64,000 nucleotides of DNA from Sporosarcina highlanderae. GTDB taxonomy: Bacteria; Bacillota; Bacilli; Bacillales_A; Planococcaceae. The translations under genes were made by a program, and so were the position numbers. The stretch is from contig NZ_JAROCC010000004.1 in assembly GCF_030433715.1 (NCBI RefSeq), forward strand, positions 215,657 through 279,656. The letters run 5' to 3'. Below the pieces are notes generated by a model. That model did not search any database. It saw nothing but the letters and a program-made list of their open reading frames with translations, and was not told the origin of the DNA. Below are positions 34,852 through 43,879 of this stretch, piece after piece. How positions within the stretch are numbered: position 1 is the first letter of the stretch; each line of letters starts with the position of its first letter.

Positions 34852-37476
34852 TCACTTCGTTTCATACCAGGATAGTCCGTATGCCCACTCGACTTTCAGT
34901 GGAACGTCAAGTGTTAATGCGGATTCCATCACTTCAGGTACAATTTGCTTCAATTTTTCTATTTCATCTTCAGGAGCTTCAAATATCAATTCGTCATGTA
35001 CTTGTAGCAGCATTCGTGTTTGAAGACCTTCTTCTTTCAATCTTGCATCCATGTCAATCATTGCTTTTTTTATGATGTCTGCGGCTGTTCCTTGTATCGG
35101 TGTATTCATCGCCGTTCTTTCAGCAAAACTTCTTAGATTAAAATTGGAGCTTGTTATGTCAGGTAAATACCTTCTTCTGTTCATCATTGTAACGACATAA
35201 CCTTTCAATTTTGCATCCGATACAATGTCTTCCATGTATTGTTTAACGCCAGGGAACGTCGCCAAATACGTATCGATGAATTTCCCTGCTTCTTTACGGG
35301 TTATATTCAGACTTTGAGATAGGCCATAGTCACTTATTCCATAGACAATACCAAAATTGACTGCCTTCGCCGTCCTTCGCATATCCGAAGAAACTCCGTC
35401 CTTGTCGACACCAAACACGTCCATTGCTGTTTTTGTATGAATATCCTCATCTTCCCGGAACGCGGAAATCATTTTCTCGTCTTGCGACATATGGGCTAAC
35501 ACTCGTAGTTCGATTTGCGAGTAATCCGCTGCAAACATTACCCACCCCGGTTCGGATGGAACGAATGCCGCCCTTATTTTCCGCCCTTCCTCCAAACGGA
35601 TTGGGATATTTTGCAGATTTGGGTTGATTGAGCTCAACCGACCTGTTTGGGTCAAAGCCTGCTGAAAACGAGTATGAATTTTACCATCTTCATGTATTTC
35701 CTTCGTAAGTCCTTCAATATAAGTCGAATTCAATTTTCCAAGCTGTCTATACGTCAGGATAAAACTTATGATTTCGTGTTCGCTTTCAAGTTTCTCCAAC
35801 ACGTCTGCAGCAGTGGAATAACCTGTCTTCGTTTTCTTGATTGGCGTTAAACCAATTTTTTCGAACAAAATCTCACCAAGTTGCTTCGGTGAATTAATGT
35901 TGAACTTTTGTCCCGCCATTTCATAGATAATCGATTCCAATTCTAAAAGCCTTGCGGATAATTCAATTCCAATTTGCCTTAAAATGCCTAAATCCGTCTT
36001 GACTCCCGTAGTTTCCATCTTTCCAAGGATTTGAGCTAAAGGCATTTCAAGCTCCCGGTACAACCCGAACTGTTCATTATCACGTAACTTGCCTTCCAAT
36101 GCAGGCTTTAATTTCCATACGGCTTGTGCTTTCCTGCCTGCATGGTCCGCAAGTATTTTTTCTTCCGGCAATGCTTTTTTAGCGCCTTTTCCATAAATGA
36201 CTTCGTCGGATTGAATGTCGGAGTAGTTGAATTCCTTCGCAACTGAAGCGACATCCGTGTACGTCGAAGAAGGGTTTGCAATATAGGTCGCCAGTAATAG
36301 GTCAAATTCGATGCCATTCACTTCAATGCCATGCCGAAGCAGAGAAGCATACGATGCCTTGGAATCAGTTGTGAACTTCTTCTTCTGTTCATCCTGCAAC
36401 CAGTTTTTCAATTTATCCGATTTGATGACAACTTCAAACGGGATAAAAATGATGTTGTCACCGTCGGTCATGCCGATACCAGAAATCTCCGATGCTAAAT
36501 AATTCTCATCCATCATTTCGACATGTAGTGCCATTTCCTCCGCAAGTTCAATGGATTCAGGATCATTTATGATCCGAACATCGATTTCCTCAATAGGTCT
36601 ACTGTCAGTTTCCGGTGACATTTTTTCAAGCAACGTTTTGAATTGTAATTCTTCATAAATAGCTTTCACATTTTCCTCAGAAGGTCCAGGATAACTCAAA
36701 TTACCAATCGAAATCGTGATTGGAGCATCTACATCAATCGTAGCAAGTTTTTTACTCATGTACGCTAGCTCTTCATTTTCCGTCAAATTCTCTTTCAGTT
36801 TTTTTCCGGAAACCTTATCCAATGATTCATAAACTTTTTCGACTGAACCGTATTCCTTTAATAGTTTAATCGCAGTTTTTTCTCCAACGCCTGGGACTCC
36901 GGGAATATTGTCTGAAGGGTCTCCCATAAGACCTTTCATATCAATGATTTGAGATGGTGTAAGTCCATACTTGTCCATAACATGAGCAGGTGTATACTTT
37001 TCAAGGTCAGTTATCCCTTTTCGTGTAATGCATACTGTTGTTTTATCGCTTGCAAGTTGTGTTAAGTCCTTATCACCCGAAATGACGACAACTTCCATGC
37101 CTTCTGCGTCCCCTGTCTTGCTCAATGTTCCGATAATGTCATCGGCTTCGTACTGATCAAGTTCGTATTGCGAGATTTGAAATGCATCAAGTAATTTCCG
37201 TAAATACGGGAATTGCTCAGATAGTTCAGGTGGTGTCTTTTGGCGACCGCCTTTATATTCGCTGAATGTTGAATGCCTGAACGTTGTTTTACCTGCATCC
37301 CAAGCGACAAGTATATGTGTCGGTTTTTCTTCTTCCAAAATGTTTTGCAGCATCATTGTGAATCCATAGATAGCGTTTGTATGGATTCCCGTATCATTTG
37401 TTAATAATGGCAAAGCAAAAAATGCCCGATATGCCAAGCTATTCCCGTCCAAAAGCACAATTTTCTCTTTCGACAA
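34852..37476 (-). CDS. polA: DNA polymerase I
   Basis: An 874-residue repair and Okazaki-processing polymerase. The N-terminal 5'-3' exonuclease is intact (LLDGNSLAYRAFFAL; SGDKDLTQLAS; GLMGDPSDNIPGVPGVGEKTA). The central 3'-5' exonuclease-like domain lacks the DxE metal residues (it reads ALHVEMMDEN), as in other Bacillus enzymes, so no proofreading is expected. Polymerase motifs A (DYSQIELRVLAHMS), B (RRTAKAVNFGIVYG) and C (QVHDELIFE) are complete. The start is TTG 37476 with GGGAG nine bases upstream. Confidence 0.97.
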   Translation of the reverse strand: MSKEKIVLLDGNSLAYRAFFALPLLTNDTGIHTNAIYGFTMMLQNILEEEKPTHILVAWDAGKTTFRHSTFSEYKGGRQKTPPELSEQFPYLRKLLDAFQISQYELDQYEADDIIGTLSKTGDAEGMEVVVISGDKDLTQLASDKTTVCITRKGITDLEKYTPAHVMDKYGLTPSQIIDMKGLMGDPSDNIPGVPGVGEKTAIKLLKEYGSVEKVYESLDKVSGKKLKENLTENEELAYMSKKLATIDVDAPITISIGNLSYPGPSEENVKAIYEELQFKTLLEKMSPETDSRPIEEIDVRIINDPESIELAEEMALHVEMMDENYLASEISGIGMTDGDNIIFIPFEVVIKSDKLKNWLQDEQKKKFTTDSKASYASLLRHGIEVNGIEFDLLLATYIANPSSTYTDVASVAKEFNYSDIQSDEVIYGKGAKKALPEEKILADHAGRKAQAVWKLKPALEGKLRDNEQFGLYRELEMPLAQILGKMETTGVKTDLGILRQIGIELSARLLELESIIYEMAGQKFNINSPKQLGEILFEKIGLTPIKKTKTGYSTAADVLEKLESEHEIISFILTYRQLGKLNSTYIEGLTKEIHEDGKIHTRFQQALTQTGRLSSINPNLQNIPIRLEEGRKIRAAFVPSEPGWVMFAADYSQIELRVLAHMSQDEKMISAFREDEDIHTKTAMDVFGVDKDGVSSDMRRTAKAVNFGIVYGISDYGLSQSLNITRKEAGKFIDTYLATFPGVKQYMEDIVSDAKLKGYVVTMMNRRRYLPDITSSNFNLRSFAERTAMNTPIQGTAADIIKKAMIDMDARLKEEGLQTRMLLQVHDELIFEAPEDEIEKLKQIVPEVMESALTLDVPLKVEWAYGLSWYETK

Positions 37477-37494
37477 ATCCGCTCACTCCCTTGA

Positions 37495-37557
37495 TAAAAA
37501 AACGTCATCTTCCTTTATTCTACCATGATGGTTCGAATAAATGAAAATGACGTCTTC
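37495..37557 (-). terminator. terminator after hflC
   Basis: A long imperfect stem on the minus strand (GACGTCATTTTCATTTATTC with its partner GAATAAAGGAAGATGACGT) is followed by TTTTTTT and separates hflC from polA. Confidence 0.7.
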
Positions 37558-37559
37558 TG

Positions 37560-38561
37560 TTATTCCAAGTATCCTGTCAATATCTTCGCGTATGGCGAGT
37601 TAGCAGGCATGATGATCATTGTGTCGTTGCCGATCGTGCGGGAATACGACTGTAGAGTTCGGTAGAGATTGTAGAACTCGGGATCCTTGGAGAAGGCATC
37701 GTTGTAGATTCTTGCCGCCTCTGCCTCTCCCTCAGCATGGATGATTGCTGCTTCTTTTTGAGCTGTCGCCAATAATTCTTGTACTTCGCGGTCCGTTTCC
37801 GCTTCAATCTTTTGCTTTTCTGCATCTCCCTCAGATAAGTAGGCCTGTGCAGTCGATTCCCGTTCGGAGATCATCCTTGTGTAGATAGAATGCTCGTTTT
37901 CTTCCGGCAGATCGATTCGTTTCATCCGGACATCAATTACTTCAATTCCGTAATTCCCTTCGTCAAGGAACTGATTCACTTTTTCTGCGACACGGTCATT
38001 TAAACTTCCTCGCTCTGAGTTCTCATCATTAACAACATCAACGTAATTCAACTGACCCATTTCATTACGGATAACGGAGTAGATGAACTCTTCCATTCTG
38101 GATTCTGCATTGATGATATTACGAGCGTTGGAAATCATTTTTCTTGCATCCGTAATTTTCCAAACGGCATAGTTATCGATAATGATCCGTTTTTTGTCTT
38201 TTGTAGTGATTTCAGCCTCAGAGACGTTATAGATCATTTGGTTTTTCGGTAATGTCGATACAGTTTGAATGAATGGGATTTTCATATTTAGCCCTGGATC
38301 TTTAATGATTCTTGTAATCTCTCCAAATTGCCGTACAACCCGGTATTCGTCTTCCTTCACGATAAAAGTGTTCGCTATAAGGATGACAGCAATCGCGAAG
38401 ATTATTGTAATACCAATTGCTGACTTTACATATTTCTTCGTATTGAATGGGCGTTTCGGTTTGATGACATTAGTCGGTTCAGGCCCTTTGTTCTGTTTAG
38501 CCCGTTGTCGTTCCATAAACTTCTCTTCTATGCTTTTAAATGGATTATTTTCATTTGACAT
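37560..38561 (-). CDS. hflC: HflC, band-7/SPFH protease modulator
   Basis: A 333-residue SPFH protein with a cytosolic N-terminal tail of about 45 residues, one helix (about 47-66) and the band-7 domain starting FIVKEDEYRVVRQFGEITRI. The HflC hallmark LNMKIPFIQTV, the coiled coil with EGDAEKQKIEAETDREVQE and a C-terminal FYNLYRTLQSYSRTIG block are present. With HflK it forms a membrane cage that modulates FtsH. Its ATG uses the A of the hflK stop (TGATG), so translation is coupled. The N-terminal extension is longer than in E. coli HflC. Confidence 0.9.
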   Translation of the reverse strand: MSNENNPFKSIEEKFMERQRAKQNKGPEPTNVIKPKRPFNTKKYVKSAIGITIIFAIAVILIANTFIVKEDEYRVVRQFGEITRIIKDPGLNMKIPFIQTVSTLPKNQMIYNVSEAEITTKDKKRIIIDNYAVWKITDARKMISNARNIINAESRMEEFIYSVIRNEMGQLNYVDVVNDENSERGSLNDRVAEKVNQFLDEGNYGIEVIDVRMKRIDLPEENEHSIYTRMISERESTAQAYLSEGDAEKQKIEAETDREVQELLATAQKEAAIIHAEGEAEAARIYNDAFSKDPEFYNLYRTLQSYSRTIGNDTMIIMPANSPYAKILTGYLE

Positions 38562-39529
38562 CAGTTTCCGCCCCCTTCCGTATTCTGACTAACCGGTGGT
38601 GGTGTTTGATTTTCCAGTTGTTGCAATGGCAGATACTTCAACGTTTCTCCATCGTCATTCATAATATAGATTTTAGCCTTTGGTAATACTTGTTCTAACG
38701 TTTCGATGATTAAACGTTGGCGGGTAATCGCTACATTTTTCGAGTATTCTGCATGAAGATCGTTAAAGAGAGCGACATCTCCAAGGGCCTGCTCAATACG
38801 GGCTGTTTTTTGACCCAAGGCACGTGATTGAATCGCATTCTTTTCCCCAATTGCTTCGTTTTCTCGTTTGTTTTTATACTTTTGAGCTTCGTTAATTTTC
38901 GTGTTTTTAGTTTCCCTTGCGTCTGTTACGGCAGTAAAAGCAGCCCTAACTTCAGCGTTTGGAAGCTCAACATCTTGCAATTTGACACCTTGAATTGCAA
39001 TTCCAATGTCATAATTTCCAACAAGAGTAGTTAGCAATTCCCGTGTTTTCCCTTCTATTTCTGCCTTCCCATCCGTTAACGCGGCATCAATTGTCGAACT
39101 TCCGATTACGGAACGAATTGAAGCAGAAGTAGCATCATGCAGGATTTGCTCCGGTTTTTGGGAATTAAATAAGAACTTTTGTGGATCCGTAATTTTCCAT
39201 TGAACTACGAGATCCGCTAGGACGATATATTCATCCCCCGTGATCATTTTCGTTTCTTTGTCAAAAGAGACAAGTTCCCCACTTGCATCTTGTTTGTATC
39301 CAAACTGAAGACTGAAGGTTTCTTTTGAAAGCTTTTCTACATGCTGGATTGGCCACGGAAGTTTAAAATGCAATCCTGATTCGGTTACGGGTGTATCCGC
39401 CTTTCCGAAAGTAATAACAACAGCTTGCTCGGACTCATCCACAGTATACCAAGTAGTAAAAGCGATAACGACTAGTAAAATTCCTGCGATAATTAAGCCT
39501 GCAGCTATCGATGCTCGGCGTGTGCTCAT
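38561..39529 (-). CDS. hflK: HflK, band-7/SPFH protease modulator
   Basis: A 322-residue SPFH protein with a near-N-terminal helix (residues 8-28) and the band-7 domain (YTVDESEQAVVITFGKADTPVTESGLHFKLPWPIQHV), the HflK signature of LHFKLPWPI. The C-terminal coiled coil (NEAQKYKNKRENEAIGEKN) precedes a Pro-rich tail. I start at ATG 39529 with GAAAGGGG upstream; the extension to 39568 has no site. B. subtilis has other SPFH proteins (FloA, FloT) but no hflKC at this locus. It lies 84 bases after phoR. Confidence 0.9.
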   Translation of the reverse strand: MSTRRASIAAGLIIAGILLVVIAFTTWYTVDESEQAVVITFGKADTPVTESGLHFKLPWPIQHVEKLSKETFSLQFGYKQDASGELVSFDKETKMITGDEYIVLADLVVQWKITDPQKFLFNSQKPEQILHDATSASIRSVIGSSTIDAALTDGKAEIEGKTRELLTTLVGNYDIGIAIQGVKLQDVELPNAEVRAAFTAVTDARETKNTKINEAQKYKNKRENEAIGEKNAIQSRALGQKTARIEQALGDVALFNDLHAEYSKNVAITRQRLIIETLEQVLPKAKIYIMNDDGETLKYLPLQQLENQTPPPVSQNTEGGGN

Positions 39530-39613
39530 ATTTGTAATTCCCCTTTCTCTTATGTATCTACTAATCATACGGACTTGTTTGCAATAAGTTTCAAAAAAAA
39601 AAAAGAAACCGCG

Positions 39614-41014
39614 TTATGCGGCTCTTTTAGGAAGTGTAACTGTAAATTCTGTACCAACGCCCAATTCACTTTTTACCGCAACTTTCCCACCATGTGCTTC
39701 AATCAGATGTTTAACAATGGCTAAACCAAGTCCAGTACCACCCGACTCCCTACTCCGTGCACGGTCAACTCTGTAAAAACGTTCAAACAGTCTTGATAGT
39801 TTATCTTGCTCGATTCCAATTCCTTCGTCCTTAACTTGAATAATGACATGATCATTCGTCTCCGATGTCGTAACATAAATTTTAGTCCGTTCTTTGGAAT
39901 AATTAATGGAATTTGCCAACAAATTAACCATTACCTGGATAAGACGATCTTTATCAGCTTCTAAACTGATCCCTGTCTGACCTTGTAGAATGATATCCAT
40001 TCCCTTGTTCTCAAGTGGACCAGAGATAATTTTCAATGCATCATTAACTACATCTGAAATGGACACTAACCTATTTTGTAATTGAAAGCCCACTCTTTCA
40101 ATTTGCGACAGTTCCAATAAGTCATCGATCAGCAATTTAAGTCGATCACTTTCCTTATGAATGATTTCTAGAAAATCCTTTGATATTCGCGGATCATTCA
40201 TAGCACCATCCAACAATGTTTCCGCAAAGCCTTTAATGGAAGTGATGGGGGTTCGTAATTCATGTGATACATTCGCAACGAAATCTTTGCGAATTTCTTC
40301 AAGTTGCACTAACTTCGTTATATCATGGAGTACTACGATAATACCAAGCCAATTGCCATGTCGACCGATAACTGGTGCTCCATACCCATTGAAAAATGCC
40401 CCGCCGCTCCTTATTTGACGTTCCGTAACTTTTTCAGTCAGGAACACATCCTCTATCAAGTTTTTGATTTCGTCGGGAATATTTATTTCTTTTACAGTCT
40501 TTCCAATCAAACTATCGCTTGGCAAACCAAATGTCTTTTCAAATACGCCATTCAGCATATTAACTGTACCTTCCCGGCCGAAAATCAAGAGTCCGCTCCC
40601 CATACTCTCAATTAAGGTTTTTAATCGTTCTTTTTCCATCGTCCGTAAAATCGATGTTTCCTGCAAGTTCCTGGCAATTTGATTTAAAGCAACACCTAAC
40701 TCATTGTCGCTCCCAAGTTCCTCAATTGAAGTCCTTGCCAAATAATCCCCTTTAGCTAGTTTTAACGCTGTTCTCGTAACTAAGTCAATTGGATTCGTGT
40801 ATTGGCGAATGACACGGGACGCTATAAAAATGGCAATGAAAAATATAATTGAAAGGATAACAGCAAGGAAAAGCCAATACTTTCGCTCAACTTCTGATGT
40901 GATTTGCTGATCAATCAGATTAAAAAACTGGCCAAGGACAATCCCCAGACCAGTCAATAAAATAAAGAAAATGACGGCGAAGGCAACTAAAAGTCGATAA
41001 TAATAGGTTTTCAT
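39614..41014 (-). CDS. phoR: phosphate-sensing histidine kinase PhoR
   Basis: A 466-residue membrane kinase shorter than B. subtilis PhoR. Two helices (about 9-31 and 43-66) are separated by only about 12 residues, so the large extracytoplasmic domain is missing, as in several low-GC relatives. Then HAMP (RQYTNPIDLVTRTALKLAKGDY), PAS (ESMGSGLLIFGREGTVNMLN), HisKA (NVSHELRTPITSIKGFAETLLDGA) and HATPase (NLLANSINYSKE, VKDEGIGIEQD, GGTGLGLAIVKHLIEAHGG). It shares one base with the phoP stop (TAATG). Confidence 0.94.
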   Translation of the reverse strand: MKTYYYRLLVAFAVIFFILLTGLGIVLGQFFNLIDQQITSEVERKYWLFLAVILSIIFFIAIFIASRVIRQYTNPIDLVTRTALKLAKGDYLARTSIEELGSDNELGVALNQIARNLQETSILRTMEKERLKTLIESMGSGLLIFGREGTVNMLNGVFEKTFGLPSDSLIGKTVKEINIPDEIKNLIEDVFLTEKVTERQIRSGGAFFNGYGAPVIGRHGNWLGIIVVLHDITKLVQLEEIRKDFVANVSHELRTPITSIKGFAETLLDGAMNDPRISKDFLEIIHKESDRLKLLIDDLLELSQIERVGFQLQNRLVSISDVVNDALKIISGPLENKGMDIILQGQTGISLEADKDRLIQVMVNLLANSINYSKERTKIYVTTSETNDHVIIQVKDEGIGIEQDKLSRLFERFYRVDRARSRESGGTGLGLAIVKHLIEAHGGKVAVKSELGVGTEFTVTLPKRAA

Positions 41015-41718
41015 TAGACTTTTTGCTCCTCGAATTTATACCCGATTCCTCTAACCGTTTTAATGAAAACAGGTTTTCTTGTATTTTCTTCAATTTTTTC
41101 TCTTAGGTGACTAACATGCACATCAACAATCCGTGTATCTCCCACAAAGTCATAATTCCAAACTGCGCTTAATAATTGCTCGCGAGTAAGTACACGGTTT
41201 TTATTTTGCATGAAGTAGAGAAGCAGTTCAAATTCTTTCGGAGTAAACTCCAATGCTTGGTCACCCAGATAAACCTCATACTGCACGGGATGGACGGTTA
41301 GTGGACCCGACTTGATGATCTCGTCATCAACCATCTCCACTTCTGTTCTTTCTTGACTTCGACGCAGGACAGCCTTCACACGCGCAATAACCTCGCGAGG
41401 ACTAAACGGCTTTGTCATATAATCATCTGCACCGATTTCCAAGCCTAAAACCTTATCTGGCTCCTCACCTTTCGCCGTGAGCATAATAATCGGAGTATTG
41501 ATATTACGATGTCTAAGGGTTTTGCAAACTTCAATGCCATCCATCTTCGGCAACATAATATCAAGTAATATCAAATCAGGTTTTTCCTCTTCAACTTTCA
41601 AGATAGCTTCGGCTCCATCCACCGCCATAATGGTTTCAAAATTGGATTGTTTAAGATTATATTCGAGCAACGTACGAATTGGCTGCTCGTCATCTACAAT
41701 CAGTATCTTGCTTACGAT
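41014..41718 (-). CDS. phoP: response regulator PhoP, apparent ATC start
   Basis: A 234-residue OmpR-type regulator of phosphate starvation. Receiver: acidic pocket VDDEQ at residues 8-12, phospho-Asp in LILLDIMLPKMDG, Thr/Ser in IMLTAKGEE and Lys in DYMTKPFSPRE. C-terminal winged helix with FTPKEFELLLYF and RIVDVHVSHLREKIE. The first conventional codon in frame is an internal TTG (41670) that would delete the acidic pocket. Between an in-frame TAG (41731-41733) and that pocket there is no ATG, GTG or TTG. ATC at 41718 is placed six bases after GGGGGAG, so I take it as the start. Confidence 0.9.
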   Translation of the reverse strand: MVSKILIVDDEQPIRTLLEYNLKQSNFETIMAVDGAEAILKVEEEKPDLILLDIMLPKMDGIEVCKTLRHRNINTPIIMLTAKGEEPDKVLGLEIGADDYMTKPFSPREVIARVKAVLRRSQERTEVEMVDDEIIKSGPLTVHPVQYEVYLGDQALEFTPKEFELLLYFMQNKNRVLTREQLLSAVWNYDFVGDTRIVDVHVSHLREKIEENTRKPVFIKTVRGIGYKFEEQKV

Positions 41719-41761
41719 ACTCGTCTCCCCCTAACAAATTTTTATTTGCTCATCATGAAAT

Positions 41762-42238
41762 TTAAAAATTATCCATAGCCCGAGCAGTGAGATTTTTCTC
41801 TTGGGAAGGAGGTATCACTGTTACAGTTCCGGAAATAACTGTTTGCTCATTCTCATTTGTAGCTACTATCTTAATAATTATTGAATTTTTTTCGTTTTCA
41901 ACTTGTATTACTTCGAAAAGGAATTCAATCGTTTCATAATGAAACACAGGGTATGGGAATAGTAAATGCTGTTCTGTTATATGGGAGCCCGGTCCTGGCA
42001 AGTATTTCGATATTGCAGAAGTGACGAAACCGGTTAACATGATCGATGGAACTACTGGTTTTTCGAATTTTGTTTGTGAAGCGTAATCATGTTGTATGTA
42101 TAGCGGGTTTGCGTCATTCGTTAAGCCAAGGTAGAGGAGAAGATCTTTGTCTTCTATTTTCTCGGTTAGCTTCAGTTTCTCACCAACGTCTATTTTGTCG
42201 ATTTCCCTACCGATACGCCTCTTTTTCCCTAATATCAA
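41762..42238 (-). CDS. MaoC-like hotdog hydratase
   Basis: A 158-residue single-hotdog protein with the MaoC motif LYLGLTNDANPLYIQHDYASQTKFEKPVVPSIM (near residues 36-68), which holds the Asp and His of the (R)-specific enoyl-CoA hydratase active site (D-x4-H). Likely substrates are acyl-CoAs, but no pathway gene is adjacent. I start at TTG 42238 because GGAGG is eight bases upstream; an ATG at 42256 overlaps that site. It is followed on the same strand by phoP after 43 bases, with no terminator. Confidence 0.82.
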   Translation of the reverse strand: MILGKKRRIGREIDKIDVGEKLKLTEKIEDKDLLLYLGLTNDANPLYIQHDYASQTKFEKPVVPSIMLTGFVTSAISKYLPGPGSHITEQHLLFPYPVFHYETIEFLFEVIQVENEKNSIIIKIVATNENEQTVISGTVTVIPPSQEKNLTARAMDNF

Positions 42239-42343
42239 CCTTTTTTCCTCCTTCATTTATAGAGCAATGATAGTTGTTATAGAAAGTGTATCAATTTTCA
42301 CTTGGAAAGGGCAAGCGACTTGGCTAAAGCACACACGGCAAAC

Positions 42344-42473
42344 TGTTGCTTTCCGTTTCAGGCGGACGCTTTCCGCGGGCATGGCTTCAGTCTCCTCACT
42401 TCGCTACGCTTCGTTGCGGGGTCTTCAGCTCATGCTATTCCCGCAGGAGTCGCCGCCTTCCACTTCAAGCAAC
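42344..42473. repeat. 130-bp palindromic dispersed repeat, copy B
   Basis: Same length as copy A. Ends GTTGCTT / AAGCAAC, where copy A has GTTGATT / AATCAAC, so both arms changed together. The inner arm is GCATG / CATGC instead of GGTGAG / CTCACC. Conserved blocks GGCGGACGCTTTCC and GGAGTCGCCGCC are kept. Most of the 42239-42777 gap outside it shows nothing recognisable. Confidence 0.85.
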
Positions 42474-42777
42474 GGAGTCACAATTAAATATAGTATTCTA
42501 TTTCACGTATTAACAATGAAAAGATCGTGAACTGTGCCTACTTCTACGTATCATCCTTACAATCCGCAAGATAAAACCAGCGGAGAATTTACAGCAATGT
42601 CCCTGGTTTTTGAAGATCTGAACAGCAAATAAGCGACGGCATTATAGAAACGGGTTCGGTTGATGGAGAAAAAAATTAAAACGTAACACAATTAACAACC
42701 GAATTAGCGTATGATTCGCCACAGAATTGAGGGTAGAAAAAGCAAGAATAGGATTTGACCCATTCTCGCATTTTATT

Positions 42778-43404
42778 CTAATCATCATAAAAGCATAAAT
42801 TAACCAGCTTTTCCCGCTCCCAATGATCAGGGACAAGTATTTGGAAGGTCGATACCATCATTTCATCTTCTTTGTCTTTGTTACCTTCCCAGAATATCTC
42901 TAACCACTTCTCGAAACTTTCAACTACTTTTACAATCTTAAGAGCGGATTGTGCAACATAGCCTAACCTGTAATCGATTGCATTTTCCTCACATATAAAA
43001 ACCCAATGATCATTACTTATATCGCCTTGATCACACATAGTAAGAGAAATGAGTCGATTCGATTCTACAAATTCATATTCATCACTATCTAAAACCTGTA
43101 CATGATTAGGAATGTTTGGGATAATCCTCTCCACTTTGCCAATCTGTCCAGGGAGGACATCTGGACCAACTCCTCCAATGGGTTCCCAACCTAAAAGAAT
43201 AATCCCATTAGAAAATTCCATTAAAAATCCCTTGAAAGAAGGTGGGAATCGAAAGCCAAGTTTTTCTTCGTGAGCGCTAATCATCTCTTCTGTTGCTACC
43301 TCACGCCGATCACCATATGCAAATCTACCTCCGAAACGTTCACTGCTGAACTCTTTGTTAGGATATCGTTCTTTGTATTCCTTAATGAACTCTTTGACTT
43401 TCAT
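42778..43404 (-). CDS. SUKH (SMI1/KNR4) family protein
   Basis: A 208-residue SUKH-superfamily protein. Diagnostic pieces are the N-terminal helix (EEMISAHEEKLGFRFPPSFKGFLMEFSNG, residues 39-67), then IILLGWEPIGG and a WVFICEENAIDYRLGYVA strand pair. SUKH proteins commonly act as immunity proteins against contact-dependent or polymorphic toxins, or bind diverse partners. No toxin gene is next to it, so it is an orphan. The ATG follows GGAG. It lies in a repeat-rich, gene-poor island. Confidence 0.82.
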   Translation of the reverse strand: MKVKEFIKEYKERYPNKEFSSERFGGRFAYGDRREVATEEMISAHEEKLGFRFPPSFKGFLMEFSNGIILLGWEPIGGVGPDVLPGQIGKVERIIPNIPNHVQVLDSDEYEFVESNRLISLTMCDQGDISNDHWVFICEENAIDYRLGYVAQSALKIVKVVESFEKWLEIFWEGNKDKEDEMMVSTFQILVPDHWEREKLVNLCFYDD

Positions 43405-43538
43405 ATTCTAACTCCATCCATTATTAATAATATTTTCTCGGTATAGCTGCACTGGGCCAATTAAAAAAAGGTGGCGATCACCACCCCTTTAATTATTTTT
43501 TCCACAATCGCGCCCGTTGACGATATAGTGTGTAACAC

Positions 43539-43580
43539 GTTGATTTGCGCTCTATACGGTACGCTTTCCGAAGGGCGTGC
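43539..43580. repeat. partial dispersed repeat, copy E
   Basis: Only the left end (GTTGATTTGCGCT then ACGCTTTCCG) is recognisable, about 32-40 bases. Confidence 0.5.
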
Positions 43581-43635
43581 CACCAAAAAGTGATTTTTCG
43601 CGGGTGGACTCCATAGTCGAAAAGTCACAAAACAA

Positions 43636-43761
43636 CGATAACTCCGGTTATTTGATCGATAACTTTGTGAGTTTGACCGATAACTTGCGGAGATTGACCG
43701 ATAAACTTGTGAATTTGACCGATAACACTTCGAAAGTGACCGATAACTCGCGGACGCGGCT
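43636..43761. repeat. 21-bp tandem array, six units
   Basis: Six consecutive 21-bp units each begin CGATAA; five contain CGATAAC and four end TTGAC or GTGAC, with variable centres. Unit starts are 43636, 43657, 43678, 43699, 43720 and 43741. The period equals two helical turns and seven codons, so frames stay open on both strands and produce false repetitive ORFs. Confidence 0.85.
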
Positions 43762-43879
43762 ATGCATTCTCTCCAAAAAACCACCCAACCGCGTCAAATG
43801 CTTTTGGCTAGGAACTCGTACGCCTGGAACAGAAAGCAACAGTTTAATTATGCCATTAAATGGCCCGTTAATTGAATAA

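Noticed and set aside
41014..41670. Short PhoP starting at internal TTG 41670
   Set aside because: It would lose the acidic pocket of the receiver and has no ribosome binding site.
43636..43761. CRISPR array
   Set aside because: Units are 21 bp with no constant repeat separated by unique spacers of 30 bp or more, and there are no cas genes in the window.
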